Shown piece by piece: positions 42,586 to 52,765 of a stretch of DNA of 64,000 bases (the first letter of the stretch is position 1; every line of letters starts with the position of its first letter). The notes below the pieces were generated by a model that saw only the letters and a list, made by a program, of their open reading frames with translations, did not search any database and was not told the DNA's origin. A program made the position numbers and the translations under genes. The DNA lies in assembly GCA_944390455.1 (NCBI GenBank), contig CALXPU010000003.1, forward strand, positions 89,882 to 153,881, read 5' to 3'. The DNA comes from an uncultured Alphaproteobacteria bacterium. Its GTDB lineage: Bacteria > Pseudomonadota > Alphaproteobacteria > RF32 > CAG-239.

Positions 42586-42592
42586 ATCGTCC
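42534..42592. repeat. Long imperfect hairpin GGACGATATGT / ACATATCGTCC
   Basis: A perfect 11-bp outer stem (42534-42544 with 42582-42592) continues imperfectly with CTATAACAAA / TTTGTAGGTTATG. The start codon of the 30-aa frame lies in it. The remaining 350 bases to 42947 hold no gene that I can support; GAACGACGAT / ATCGGTTC near 42680-42705 is a weak inverted repeat. Confidence 0.65.
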
Positions 42593-42947
42593 TCACTTTC
42601 ATACAATAAAAGTCCTTTCTGCATTAGCTACGGTGCAGACTATACCTCTATCGAATTGTTAGTGAAATATAATAAAAACGAACGACGATAAAACGAATCG
42701 GTTCAATTTTTATTATATGTAATTATAACATATTCTAATATAAATTGCAAGTTAAACATTGATAAAAATTAAGGAAAATCAATAAATTACACCATATTTT
42801 GACGTATAAACCAAGTTTATTTTCGGAGTAAAAATAATTCTTGTAATATTTTGCAATATCAATATTCAATTAAAACTCCATTTACTAACATATAAGCTAA
42901 AATCATTCTATTGTATATTTTTATGAAAATAAAATGAAAAAAATTGT

Positions 42948-44213
42948 TTAACTTTCTTTTGTTTTTAAAAGTTGTTGTATATGTTTATCAAAAATTTCTT
43001 CATATAAAATATAATAGTGTTTTTTCATTTTATAATATTCATCAATAAGATACTGAAAATCCTCCTTTAGCAATATATGAAGACCGCATTGAACAATGGT
43101 AAAAAAAACGAATTGATTAAAATTTTTTTGCCAAGACTTATTATCTCTAAAAAAAGAATATGGTTTTCTTAAAAATTTTAAAGAGTTCAAATAAATTTTC
43201 CTCACAGAATTAAAATAGTTTTCACCTAAATATAAAATAAGTTCAGAAAAAACATCTGTGATTTTTAAAGTTTCAATATTGAATTTTTCAAAATCTAAAT
43301 CAAAAATTTTATCACATAACCATTGCGACAATTGGTGCTTTGAATCATCTCTTTCTATATTTTGTATGACATGATATAATAATATATAAGATCTGGGAGC
43401 AATGTTATATGCTTCTAAAAATTTTTTAGAAATTCTATTTAACAAATGTCTTTGTTGCAATTTATATAAAATATTCTGAAATTGATTCACCTTATTATTA
43501 TATGAACAAAACCTGATAGCAAAATAAATAATTACAAATAATTTTTCATCATCAGAGAAAAAAGATTCTAATATAGAATTTATAAATTGTTCTGAAGGTA
43601 TTTCTTCAAATTTGTAATATAACTGTAAACAATAGAACATCTTTATAAAAAAATTTTGAGAATTACTATATTTTAGACTATCTAATTTAAAAAAATTTCC
43701 CAAACAAAATAAATCATCTATAAGAAGATATTTTAAATCTTCCCGGCTCGTATTTTTAAGCCAAAGATCAAATTTGCTAAAATCTATAAACATCAAAAAT
43801 TCTAAAATTTTTTTAATACCATATTTATCTTTAAATATAGCTGTTTCTTGATATAGAAAAATTCTATTAAAAGTTTCTACCGAACATCCGTTTAAAATTA
43901 AGTCTTGAAAAAACTTTATTCTATAATCATACTTATTGAATTCTAAAACAGGAATTTTGGAATCAAGAGAATTTATAAAATTATCAAAATTTTGCGAAAT
44001 AATTTTAAATAACTTATTTGATAAAAGTTCTGATCTAGAATACCCTAACAATGAACAAATAGCACATACATTTTCAAATGGAGGATTTTTATCCAAAAAC
44101 AATATAGCTTTATTAATATGCTTATCTTCAATTTTGACAGAATTGCCAAGATTCTCATTACCTTCAAAAATTATATTTTTTATATTTGAAAAAAATATTT
44201 CATTTTCAATCAT
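42948..44213 (-). CDS. Unrecognised all-helical protein, last gene of the four-gene cassette (421 aa)
   Basis: No motif I can name. The protein is very rich in Phe, Leu, Lys and Asn and appears to be wholly helical, possibly a repeat (HEAT/TPR-like) solenoid (VCAICSLLGYSRSELLSNKLFKIISQNF; NILYKLQQRHLLNRISKKFLEAY). The start overlaps the end of the PLD-like gene by 8 bases, so it is translated from the same message. A sensor or scaffold role would fit a defence cassette; this is inference. Confidence 0.68.
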   Translation of the reverse strand: MIENEIFFSNIKNIIFEGNENLGNSVKIEDKHINKAILFLDKNPPFENVCAICSLLGYSRSELLSNKLFKIISQNFDNFINSLDSKIPVLEFNKYDYRIKFFQDLILNGCSVETFNRIFLYQETAIFKDKYGIKKILEFLMFIDFSKFDLWLKNTSREDLKYLLIDDLFCLGNFFKLDSLKYSNSQNFFIKMFYCLQLYYKFEEIPSEQFINSILESFFSDDEKLFVIIYFAIRFCSYNNKVNQFQNILYKLQQRHLLNRISKKFLEAYNIAPRSYILLYHVIQNIERDDSKHQLSQWLCDKIFDLDFEKFNIETLKITDVFSELILYLGENYFNSVRKIYLNSLKFLRKPYSFFRDNKSWQKNFNQFVFFTIVQCGLHILLKEDFQYLIDEYYKMKKHYYILYEEIFDKHIQQLLKTKES

Positions 44214-45753
44214 TTTTTACTTTCGGATATACTAAGCTATTTAAATCACATTTTTTTAACAATTTTTCCAAATCTTGAACTACTTTTATTTTAGCCTCTT
44301 CATTAAACTCAAATACAGACAAATCATATTTTTTTAATAAATTATTTAAGCTATTACTAATAGAAAAAACTCTAACATTATTAGTAGTGTTTGGTTTAAT
44401 ATAAATATACCTATCATGAAAAGAAGATTTATGTAAATTATACCACTTTACTTTCGATATTGGTAACGACAAAAAATCAACACTTTTAATTAATTCTATT
44501 GTTCTATCCTGAATATCTTTAATTTCCTTTTTTTCTGCAATATCAGGATCTTCATCAGGATCTTTTGTATCCCATGCTGAAACAATATAAAGATTAACTT
44601 TAGACTTATTTATCCCCATTAAAGGCAATATTGATTGTTTTGAAATAAACGGATCTATAAAATATATTGAACTATCTTCAACGAAAATATTTTCATTAAA
44701 AAAATCAATTACTGCCTGTAAAGGATTTTGTTTTGTTTGATAAACATCTTCTCTAGAAAAATATTTTTGTAATAAATTTTCTTTCAAATTAATCTTTGGT
44801 TTGATACTATTATATATATTATTTTGACGAATATTTATTATATTATTTATTTCATTTTGAGGTGCTTTCACACTAATATTTGTTGAATATCCTCCTTTTG
44901 ATGTGATTATTTCTTTTTCTTTATCATACTGAATATGTATATTTTGTCCTAAAACATGCATTCCCAAATTAATTTCCTGCATCCAATAACAAAACTCATT
45001 ATGCAATAATATTCCTTGCTCATCAAAAACCCAATATTCATAGCTATCATCATTATCTAAGAATCTAGCAAATTTATATTCTTTAGTATTAGTATCCAAC
45101 TGATGCAATTCATCTAAAATAATTTCTTTATTTCTAGAATATACTTTTAAATGTAAAAAAATATGACCTTTATAAAAACCTTTATTAAAAATATACTGAC
45201 TGTCCTTTTTTGAAATAGAAAAAGGCGGGACATCATCTGTCCAAATAGGATCTATTGTATATTCATAGCATCCTAACCTTTTACAATATCCATCTGTAAA
45301 ATTCTGACCAGTATCCTTTTCTAATATTTCCAATAATGCTAACAATGCTTGATGATTATTTTTTTTTAACAATGCACCTTCTTTATATTCAAAAAAATCT
45401 TTTGTATAAAATACATTCATATGTATACTTGACGCTGTTGGAGAAGAAGGAATTGCCATATTATAATGGTTTTTGTTTTGAATAATTAAGGAATGTTTTA
45501 CATAGTTAATAACTTGGTTTATATTACTATTTATATTATTAAAATAAATACTATGTTCATCTATAACATCATGAAAATTAAACTCATTTACGCTAAAATA
45601 GACCTTTATTTTTTCTTTTGTAGGTAATATTCCTATTTTTTTAGATGTTGAGTTCATAATTATGGATTCATTATAAGGTAACGTAATCCCATATAAAAAA
45701 ATTTCCTGATCAGAATCTTTATTTTCTAAAAAATATAGCCAAGATACATACAT
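44206..45753 (-). CDS. Phospholipase D-like C-terminal domain protein, VPA1262-like (515 aa)
   Basis: The start MYVSWLYFLENKDSDQEIFLYGI at ATG 45753 is chosen over an ATG at 45798 that overlaps the upstream gene. The N-terminal ~330 residues are unrecognised mixed alpha/beta. The C-terminal ~160 residues show SIYFIDPFISKQSILPLM, VNLYIVSAWDTKDPD, WYNLHKSSFHDRYIYIKP and VRVFSISNSLNNLLKKYDLSVF, the strand order of phospholipase-D-fold nucleases with H-D-R in place of HKD. I recall VPA1262-family proteins with such a tail, but could not check. Probably the effector of the cassette. Confidence 0.65.
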   Translation of the reverse strand: MYVSWLYFLENKDSDQEIFLYGITLPYNESIIMNSTSKKIGILPTKEKIKVYFSVNEFNFHDVIDEHSIYFNNINSNINQVINYVKHSLIIQNKNHYNMAIPSSPTASSIHMNVFYTKDFFEYKEGALLKKNNHQALLALLEILEKDTGQNFTDGYCKRLGCYEYTIDPIWTDDVPPFSISKKDSQYIFNKGFYKGHIFLHLKVYSRNKEIILDELHQLDTNTKEYKFARFLDNDDSYEYWVFDEQGILLHNEFCYWMQEINLGMHVLGQNIHIQYDKEKEIITSKGGYSTNISVKAPQNEINNIINIRQNNIYNSIKPKINLKENLLQKYFSREDVYQTKQNPLQAVIDFFNENIFVEDSSIYFIDPFISKQSILPLMGINKSKVNLYIVSAWDTKDPDEDPDIAEKKEIKDIQDRTIELIKSVDFLSLPISKVKWYNLHKSSFHDRYIYIKPNTTNNVRVFSISNSLNNLLKKYDLSVFEFNEEAKIKVVQDLEKLLKKCDLNSLVYPKVKND

Positions 45754-45769
45754 TATCTTTTCTCTAACC

Positions 45770-46318
45770 TTATTTACATAATATATCTGTATCTTCACAT
45801 TGAATAATTTTAGATTTTAATCTGCAATCAGTTGTATCAATCTTTATTTTATACTCATTATCATTAAACACACGTACTATTTGATTAACTAAATTTAATG
45901 TAAATTTTCGCATATCATCGCTAAAATTATCTGGATTACATAAAATTTGTGTATACTTTTTTGAAGGAATAGCTAAAAAAAATTTTGTATTATACGGTCG
46001 AAACAAACTAGGTTCATGGTCATGCAAATATTGCATTGTTTCTTTGATTTTTAGTGAAACATCGCTTATTTCAATATTGGATGGTTTTTGATTTTTAATT
46101 TCTAGTAATACGACACCATTATTAGAAGCATCTTTGATACAATCAACAGAAGCTATGTTTTCTTTTGTTGATGGTCTCAAGACTCCTTTAGTAATTGCAT
46201 CAAAACAGCAATATTCCAAATTTGTAGACAGTTGCACAGAGCATTTTGTTTCACAACATTCACACAACCTTTTGTTATAAACAATTTGTCTTTTTGTTCC
46301 AGATGAAAGAATCAACAT
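45770..46318 (-). CDS. Small protein with CxxC cluster and nuclease-like ExK motif (182 aa)
   Basis: The Cys cluster RLCECCETKCSVQL suggests a zinc-binding knuckle. Further on, ENIASVDCIKDASNNGVVLLEIKNQKPS has the D...(9-12)...E-x-K spacing of PD-(D/E)XK nucleases. Whether it is an active nuclease is open. Starts 8 bases after the ATPase stop with a poor ribosome site, so translation probably depends on coupling. Confidence 0.62.
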   Translation of the reverse strand: MLILSSGTKRQIVYNKRLCECCETKCSVQLSTNLEYCCFDAITKGVLRPSTKENIASVDCIKDASNNGVVLLEIKNQKPSNIEISDVSLKIKETMQYLHDHEPSLFRPYNTKFFLAIPSKKYTQILCNPDNFSDDMRKFTLNLVNQIVRVFNDNEYKIKIDTTDCRLKSKIIQCEDTDILCK

Positions 46319-46326
46319 ATTTCTAA

Positions 46327-47724
46327 TTAGCCTTTACATTTATGATTTATTTCTGAATAAATATCATCCAATATTTCTATTGGGGAATACAAACTCTGAA
46401 AAATTCGGCTATCATTAAAAATGCCATCTTCATTTCTAACGTTTTCAATAATACTGTAATTTTTTCCATTTTTATCTTTTGATGCAAAATAAAAATTAAC
46501 TTTTTTATCAAAAATTTCTTCTTTTTCAGAATAAGTACGCAACGCCTGAATCATATAAGGACTATGGCTTGTTAATAGGACATAAAAACCTTTCTTCACC
46601 ATTTTGCATATAATTTCAGCATACTTAATCTGCCACTCGGGATGTAAGTGGTTTTCTGGTTCATCTAAAATAAGGATACCATTTTTTGTGATTACTCCTG
46701 TTTTTAACAAAATATATAGTAGACCAAAAGATTTACAACCACTCGCAATATTAGAAATTTCCAATTCTTTTGCTTTAGAGTCTACTTTATACTTTAATCT
46801 TCCATCACTTGAACTGTACTTAAACTGTGCTGAATGAAATACTTCTTCAAATTCTTTCAACAAATCTTCATGGTAAGTTTCTTTGTGAAGTTTTTTTGCT
46901 GCCGATCTTTCTTTCTCTACTAAATCTGTAGATGTATCAATAATTTTTGAATCTACGGGTCTCATTACTACCGGTACAAATCTATCTCTGTAGTCACTAT
47001 ATATACTAAAATTATTCTCCAATAAAAAAGGATTTTCTATCAAAGTTGCATCAGAAAAAACCGTCATCCCTTCATTAAATGAAGTACAGCTAATGCTATC
47101 ATTGTTAGAAATTAAGGATAGCACTTGAACTCCGTCAGTTTCAAAAATAATATTTGCGACATCTTTTCTGTAAAGTGAATTATTTATATTATTTTCAAAT
47201 ACATCTTGAAAAATTCTATTAGAAATCAATTGAATTTTATCTTTAGACGTCTTATCTTTGTTCAAAAACTTCATAGCATCTGAAACTAAATATTCAATAT
47301 ACTCTTTATTTCTAAAACCATTAATATTCTTACGTACAACATCTAATAAATCAGAAATTTCTTCGTTATTTAATATATTATCACGAGCACGATATAAATC
47401 GTGGATAACCCTCAATAATTTTCTCTTGCTTTGCGGAGATATTTTGGCTTCTATAAAAAGAGGAACTTGTTGAGATTGCATAAGCTCATCTCTTTCGATT
47501 GTCCTCAACTCTAAATGTAATGGATTTAAATATTCTTTATAAAGCTTATCTCTTTGAATTTGCTCAAATAAAGCTGGATAATTTGCAATTGATTTCATCA
47601 ATGCAAATAAAACTTTACCTACTGTAGATTTACCTGAGTCGTTCGGACCTGCAATCAAAGTAAGGCCTGATAACTCTATATCTGCTTCTTTAATTTTTCC
47701 TACATTTTTTAATTTTAATTTCAT
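46327..47724 (-). CDS. AAA15/ABC-type ATPase of a defence cassette (465 aa)
   Basis: MKLKLKNVGKIKEADIELSGLTLIAGPNDSGKSTVGK is an ABC-type Walker A (GPNDSGKST near residues 29-37) of the OLD/AAA15 group. ISNIASGCKSFGLLYILLKTG is the signature-like region and GILILDEPENHLHPEWQ is Walker B. ADP release via a trailing H-loop (LLTSHSPYMIQAL) completes the set. No TOPRIM nuclease follows. AAGGAA precedes ATG. It is the first gene of the cassette, 75 bases beyond the DUF5655 gene. Confidence 0.88.
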   Translation of the reverse strand: MKLKLKNVGKIKEADIELSGLTLIAGPNDSGKSTVGKVLFALMKSIANYPALFEQIQRDKLYKEYLNPLHLELRTIERDELMQSQQVPLFIEAKISPQSKRKLLRVIHDLYRARDNILNNEEISDLLDVVRKNINGFRNKEYIEYLVSDAMKFLNKDKTSKDKIQLISNRIFQDVFENNINNSLYRKDVANIIFETDGVQVLSLISNNDSISCTSFNEGMTVFSDATLIENPFLLENNFSIYSDYRDRFVPVVMRPVDSKIIDTSTDLVEKERSAAKKLHKETYHEDLLKEFEEVFHSAQFKYSSSDGRLKYKVDSKAKELEISNIASGCKSFGLLYILLKTGVITKNGILILDEPENHLHPEWQIKYAEIICKMVKKGFYVLLTSHSPYMIQALRTYSEKEEIFDKKVNFYFASKDKNGKNYSIIENVRNEDGIFNDSRIFQSLYSPIEILDDIYSEINHKCKG

Positions 47725-47799
47725 ATTTTTCCTTTAGCTCTTCACTCTTCATAAAGTACATTTATTTATAACAAACATAATTTAACATTAACTTAATTA

Positions 47800-48729
47800 T
47801 CAAGAATTTTCTAAACTTTGCTGGATTAATGGTTTAGCTTTTTCAAGTTCTTCCACATTTTTAATTGTAATTTCCAATTTTCCTGTACCAAAATGTCCAA
47901 GGTTGCGAACATCACGAGTAAAACCTTTTTCCAGTTTTATGTTTTCTGCATCAATATTCACATAAACAATTATTTTGTTTAGGTTAAATTGTACCGATGC
48001 AAAATTTTTCAAGCGTCTGTATGCTATATAATGCATTAATGTCTTTTTCTGCACATCATCTCCCAAAGACAATAAGTAATCATCCAAAGTGTCATAAAGA
48101 GCCTTAATTTCAGGAGAAGCTGCATCAAGTTTTTCTAAAACTGTTTTTACTTTTTTATCAGAACTGTGTTCTTTCTTATCATCTGGTATATTATGTATAC
48201 TGTTTTTTGTAATTACGTCATTAGAACTGTTTACTAATTCAAATAAGAGATGGTCGTTCTCATAAATCCGATAACGAATTAAATCAATATTTGCTGGCAT
48301 TTGTTTTATTGCGAATTCATCATAACGGCTAAAATCTTGGGCTATACATATCAAACGTGGTTGAGACCAATCTAATGCATCAGCGACTTGTTTCCCAAAT
48401 TTTTCAAGGACTAACCATGCAAAATCTTTAGGATGTTTTACTAACCAATCCATATAAAATAAACCTTGATTAATAACAGTATCTTTCCCATCCTTTTTAT
48501 ATTCAATAATAACCGGACAATTATTTTCATCTAGCCCTAATGTATCAATACGTGCATTATGTCCATCATCAGCCTTAAAAGCGTGCTCAGTCTTAAGAAA
48601 ACGAACATTCAATAACGTTTCACTATTTTCTTCAACAAGCCTTTGAATATTGCGTTCTTTTGCAACGATTGAAGTATTTAGCTCAACAGCTTTTCCATTT
48701 TGAATATTAAACAATTTTAAATCAGACAT
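47800..48729 (-). CDS. DUF5655/NucS-like protein next to the type III restriction subunit (309 aa)
   Basis: Residues 25-110 contain LVEENSETLLNVRFLKTEHAF, ARIDTLGLDENNCPVIIEYKKDGKDTVINQGLFYMDWL, i.e. D...E-x-K spacing in a NucS-like nuclease fold. The C-terminal 100 residues (IYAYRRLKNFASVQFNLNKIIVYVNID...RDVRNLGHFGTGKLEI) are the DUF5655 domain. AGGAG precedes ATG. It starts 3 bases after the Res stop, so it belongs to the type III locus. Possibly an auxiliary nuclease. Confidence 0.85.
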   Translation of the reverse strand: MSDLKLFNIQNGKAVELNTSIVAKERNIQRLVEENSETLLNVRFLKTEHAFKADDGHNARIDTLGLDENNCPVIIEYKKDGKDTVINQGLFYMDWLVKHPKDFAWLVLEKFGKQVADALDWSQPRLICIAQDFSRYDEFAIKQMPANIDLIRYRIYENDHLLFELVNSSNDVITKNSIHNIPDDKKEHSSDKKVKTVLEKLDAASPEIKALYDTLDDYLLSLGDDVQKKTLMHYIAYRRLKNFASVQFNLNKIIVYVNIDAENIKLEKGFTRDVRNLGHFGTGKLEITIKNVEELEKAKPLIQQSLENS

Positions 48730-48732
48730 CGT

Positions 48733-51333
48733 TTAATCTCCTATAATAGCGTTTAATTGTTCGTCAACATTCAGACCATCTTTTGTTTTTTGAACAATGA
48801 AAAATAAACCTTTACCATTAGATTTACTTTCCCAAAGTTTGCCAATATTATTTTTTTCTCTCGTATCTGCATTATCGACAATATGTTGTCCTTTATACTC
48901 AACGACTAAAATTCTGCCGTCATTTAGCATTGCAACAAAATCGGGATAAAATTTATCAGTTGAAGTTGGCAACCAAAAGGAACTTCTGTGTCGTGCAACA
49001 TTCCTTATCCAGAATTTAACCTTTTTATTTCTATCTAGTGCTTGTGCACATTGAAATTCTTCTCCATTTTGCCCTCCATCAAACTGTGGTACACGGTTTG
49101 AACCAAGATAATGCTTTGTAAATTTATAACTTCCTCGGTAATACAACTCTCCATCATACATATTATCAAAAAACTCAAAGCCATTATCAAAATTTAATTC
49201 TATACGGGCTTCAGGACTTAAAAATGATAATTGAAATGATTGTGTTCTAGCTTTAGCAAAAGCATCATGTATTTTGGCTTTCAGCTTATTTGCCAATGCA
49301 TATTTTGCAATCATGAGCTCTGAAATGCTAATATTTCTATTTTTAACCAAATAATCGACTACTTTTGTTAGCCAAGAAATCATTATACCTTGTGAAAAAT
49401 ACGAGTTTCTTAATTGAGCATCTAACCACTTAACTAAATGAGCTTCCGTCCAATTAGAAGTATCAACAAAAGACATTGCTAATTGGTCTTCTCCTGCAAT
49501 TGAATATCTCAAACAATTATTATCAAGGTCAATCATAAAACCATTACCTTGTTTTGAAATTTTAAATTCATCAGCATCAAGTTTGTATGATGCATACTCT
49601 TCAAGATTCCAGTCAAAATCTTCAAAAACAACCTCCGCATCAGCAAACTCAAGTTGTCCTTGCACTTCAACCATCATACAAGGGACATTAAATTTTTCTC
49701 CACTTTTAGCCGGACAAGGCTCATTAAGTGTTTGTTTGTAGTTTGCAAATTTAGTTTCTAACTCAAATACTTTTATATCATCTAAATATGGCTTAATTTG
49801 TTCAATTTCTTCTTTACTGGTTTCTGCTGTAAAACAAAGGCTTTGAGTTCCATCACTCTCTTTTTGCAAAGTAATTGTTTTTGGTAACACCTTTTGCTCG
49901 ATAACAGTTTCTGGACTTAACACGATTTTGTTTTGAGATTTTACACCAAACAATCCAAAATCCGCTGGTTTTTGTTCCACAACAGACAAAGCTTCTTCAT
50001 CTGAAAATCCTTTATTTTCAAGTTTTTTAACAATACAGTCTGTTGAATCTCCAAATTTTGCAGACAATACATATGCGTAAGCCTTGTTTAAAGCCGAAAT
50101 TTTACGACTTTTTGCATATGGCATACGCATAACTCGACCTAATAACTGTTCAACCGCCGTATCACTATGTACGTTTGCTAAAGAACATAAAACATACGCA
50201 AAAGAACAATCCCAACCTTCTTTTAATGCCTGCACAGTAATAATATATCTAATAGGACAGTTTGCATCAAAAACATTTATCCCATCAAGTTCTTTTTGCT
50301 CTCCTGTTGCAATTGCTATTTCATTTTCAGGAATGTTTTGCACTTCTACTAAATGTTTTTTCAACACCTCTACATTTACTTCACCATCTTTGTCTTGTGC
50401 TTGAAACAACAAAATCGGTCGTACATAATCTTTTTCATATTCTGCAGCTTTTTCTAACTCGGCTCTTTTAGCAATAGCCTCTGTTACAGCGAATTCCCAA
50501 TTGTTATGCTCCGTCAACACAATTGGAAGTTTTATCATTTCTTCTTCTTTGAGTTCCGTGGCTCTAACATTGTATAAAGTATTATTTTTCAAACGTGGAG
50601 TTGCCGTAAATTCAATAATAGCCGAAGGATTAATACGTCCTTGCATTTCTGCACTTAAATTCGTAACAGCATTGTGTGCTTCATCAATAATCATAATCGG
50701 TCTATGAAAATATAGCAAATTTGCAAAAGAAAATTTTAATTTTCCGTTTTCATCTTTTTCCATACCTTCTGTTGCAGTTATATGTGAAAAATGAGGTTCA
50801 AAGTTTTCGTTATGTTTATAAACATTATACTTTGATGTATCTTTTTTACTAAAGGCTTGTATGGTAGATACAACAATACACAAATTTTGCTCAATATCAC
50901 TTTCTCGTATATTAAACTTTTCATCAATATCAAAAACTTTTACTTTAGAATTAAATTGCTCATCCAAAGCTTCTCTATATGGATGACGAGGATTTTTCAG
51001 AGCTTCTGAAGTTTGTTTCCTAATAGTATCAGACGGACAAAACCACAAAACAAACGGAAAATCTTTCTCCAACCAAGTTTCAGAAGCTATTTTAATTGAA
51101 TGAGCTGCTAAAATAGTCTTTCCGCCACCTGTTGGTACTTTTAAACATATTCTGGGAGTATTCGGTATGCTATCCCAAACAATATAATCTGATGCAAGTT
51201 TAGACAATCTATTTTTAATTTCTGGTTCAGAAGTAATACGTTCAAATGCATTTTTTGCACCGCATATACGAGCTGTTTCAAAAAACTTTTGTAATACATT
51301 CAGGGTATTAATTTGATATTGTTTTAATTGCAT
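48733..51333 (-). CDS. res: Type III restriction enzyme Res subunit (866 aa)
   Basis: A superfamily 2 helicase: LKVPTGGGKTILAAHS (Walker A), MIIDEAHNAV (DEAH-like), FTATPRLKNN, ALKEGWDCSFAYVLCSLAN and EQLLGRVMRMPYA (motif VI). The C-terminal nuclease is FYPDFVAMLNDGRILVVEYKGQ, with D...E-x-K. Together with the Mod methyltransferase it cleaves unmodified DNA. ATG is preceded by AAGGA. In the operon, after the coiled-coil membrane protein by 2 bases. Confidence 0.93.
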   Translation of the reverse strand: MQLKQYQINTLNVLQKFFETARICGAKNAFERITSEPEIKNRLSKLASDYIVWDSIPNTPRICLKVPTGGGKTILAAHSIKIASETWLEKDFPFVLWFCPSDTIRKQTSEALKNPRHPYREALDEQFNSKVKVFDIDEKFNIRESDIEQNLCIVVSTIQAFSKKDTSKYNVYKHNENFEPHFSHITATEGMEKDENGKLKFSFANLLYFHRPIMIIDEAHNAVTNLSAEMQGRINPSAIIEFTATPRLKNNTLYNVRATELKEEEMIKLPIVLTEHNNWEFAVTEAIAKRAELEKAAEYEKDYVRPILLFQAQDKDGEVNVEVLKKHLVEVQNIPENEIAIATGEQKELDGINVFDANCPIRYIITVQALKEGWDCSFAYVLCSLANVHSDTAVEQLLGRVMRMPYAKSRKISALNKAYAYVLSAKFGDSTDCIVKKLENKGFSDEEALSVVEQKPADFGLFGVKSQNKIVLSPETVIEQKVLPKTITLQKESDGTQSLCFTAETSKEEIEQIKPYLDDIKVFELETKFANYKQTLNEPCPAKSGEKFNVPCMMVEVQGQLEFADAEVVFEDFDWNLEEYASYKLDADEFKISKQGNGFMIDLDNNCLRYSIAGEDQLAMSFVDTSNWTEAHLVKWLDAQLRNSYFSQGIMISWLTKVVDYLVKNRNISISELMIAKYALANKLKAKIHDAFAKARTQSFQLSFLSPEARIELNFDNGFEFFDNMYDGELYYRGSYKFTKHYLGSNRVPQFDGGQNGEEFQCAQALDRNKKVKFWIRNVARHRSSFWLPTSTDKFYPDFVAMLNDGRILVVEYKGQHIVDNADTREKNNIGKLWESKSNGKGLFFIVQKTKDGLNVDEQLNAIIGD

Positions 51334-51335
51334 CG

Positions 51336-52589
51336 TTATTTATCCTTTTTATCGCAAAAACGCATAAATTTTTCTAATAAATCAATCATATCTTTAGGAA
51401 TAACAATATTATCAGTGTCTTTTATTTCATGTCTTCCGAAAAATTCTTTTGCGAGTTCGAGTTTTAATTCTCTTGCTGTTTTGCTGCCTTCTGGAATATT
51501 TTGTTTTGCTTCTCTTTCAGATTCCACAAAATCAATATTTTTGAGATATGGATCAACATTAGCTATTTTAATTTCAAAATCTCTAAGTAAAATTTCTTGG
51601 TTTCTTCTCTTTCTTGCTTCAATAGCTGTATAGAAAGCAGGTAACAGCACAACTAAAGCTATTGGTAAACGTGTTAAGACTGTCCACCAAGAGAATTCAC
51701 CTTCACTACGCATTTCAACAATTAAAGCCGCAATCATTACTATTGAAGCCATACAAAACAACCCAAATGAAATCCAAAATAGATTGTTCGCTTTTTTATG
51801 CTCTTCTTCAGCATATTTTTTATATTCACCACAAGAAACAACATCTCCAACTAAACCATATATTTTATTTATTTCATCTCTACGAGTTTCTAGTTCTGAA
51901 ATTATTTCTTTTGTTTGATTATCTAAAGCAATATATTTTTCGTTAAATCTCTTTTGTATCTCTTCTTCTGAAGCTTTTATCTGCTCAGAATATCTTTGTC
52001 CTGCAGCATCCCATTCAGAAACTATACGATTTTGTTTAGAATGAAAAGCATTATTACGAATCTTTTGATCTGTTTCAAACTGTTGTTTAAAGTTGTCTAA
52101 TAATGAATTTAACTCATTTTCTTTTTCAGTGATTTGCTTTTTTAATTCATCTACTTGCTGTTTTAAAGTTAGCACCTCATCTTCTAGAGTCTTTTTTTCA
52201 GAATTAACTTGAGCAATAACATTTTCATTTTGTCGTTTATAACTATCAATGATCTGATTGAGAGATTGCTTTGTTGCCATCTTATTAACATCAGGAATAT
52301 ATATAAGCTGAGAAATAATGTTATCAATTAATCCTGAAACATCATCAATATTGTGTGATGACTGGCTCAATATATCTTTATTTACACAATACTGGATTGC
52401 ATCTAAATGTGCTTTGATATTACTTAAATACATAGGATTACATACAATAGCACCAATTCCATTTACTCGGCTCTCCAAAATCGGGATAATTGATTTGAGA
52501 CGTTCATATATAGCCGTATTTTGGTCATTAAGTTGAACTTTTTCTAGTGTTTCTTTTAATTTGGCTATTGGTGTAATTAAATCTATCAT
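51336..52589 (-). CDS. Coiled-coil membrane protein inside the type III R-M operon (417 aa)
   Basis: A long coiled coil runs from about 120 to 245 (EKKTLEDEVLTLKQQVDELKKQITEKENELNS...). Two membrane helices follow (FWISFGLFCMASIVMIAALIV; LPIALVVLLPAFYTAI) and a soluble C-terminus of about 90 residues. I cannot name the family. It stops 2 bases before the Res start; a membrane component between Mod and Res is not part of standard type III systems. Confidence 0.78.
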   Translation of the reverse strand: MIDLITPIAKLKETLEKVQLNDQNTAIYERLKSIIPILESRVNGIGAIVCNPMYLSNIKAHLDAIQYCVNKDILSQSSHNIDDVSGLIDNIISQLIYIPDVNKMATKQSLNQIIDSYKRQNENVIAQVNSEKKTLEDEVLTLKQQVDELKKQITEKENELNSLLDNFKQQFETDQKIRNNAFHSKQNRIVSEWDAAGQRYSEQIKASEEEIQKRFNEKYIALDNQTKEIISELETRRDEINKIYGLVGDVVSCGEYKKYAEEEHKKANNLFWISFGLFCMASIVMIAALIVEMRSEGEFSWWTVLTRLPIALVVLLPAFYTAIEARKRRNQEILLRDFEIKIANVDPYLKNIDFVESEREAKQNIPEGSKTARELKLELAKEFFGRHEIKDTDNIVIPKDMIDLLEKFMRFCDKKDK

Positions 52590-52765
52590 TTTTAAAATCC
52601 TAAAATTTTTTACGAATATATCATACTTCGCTTCGTCTTGTAAATTTCAAACAATATTTTTTTTATAATAGTACGAATATTTTTTAACCTTTCTTTAATC
52701 GTTGAAGACAGATATAACGATTGTTGTAGTTCTTTTGTTTGCTCTAATAATTCATTTTTTTGCAC

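Noticed and set aside
51328..51633. Plus-strand frames within the coiled-coil, Res and Mod genes
   Set aside because: All are antisense to frames with clear motifs or coiled-coil patterns.
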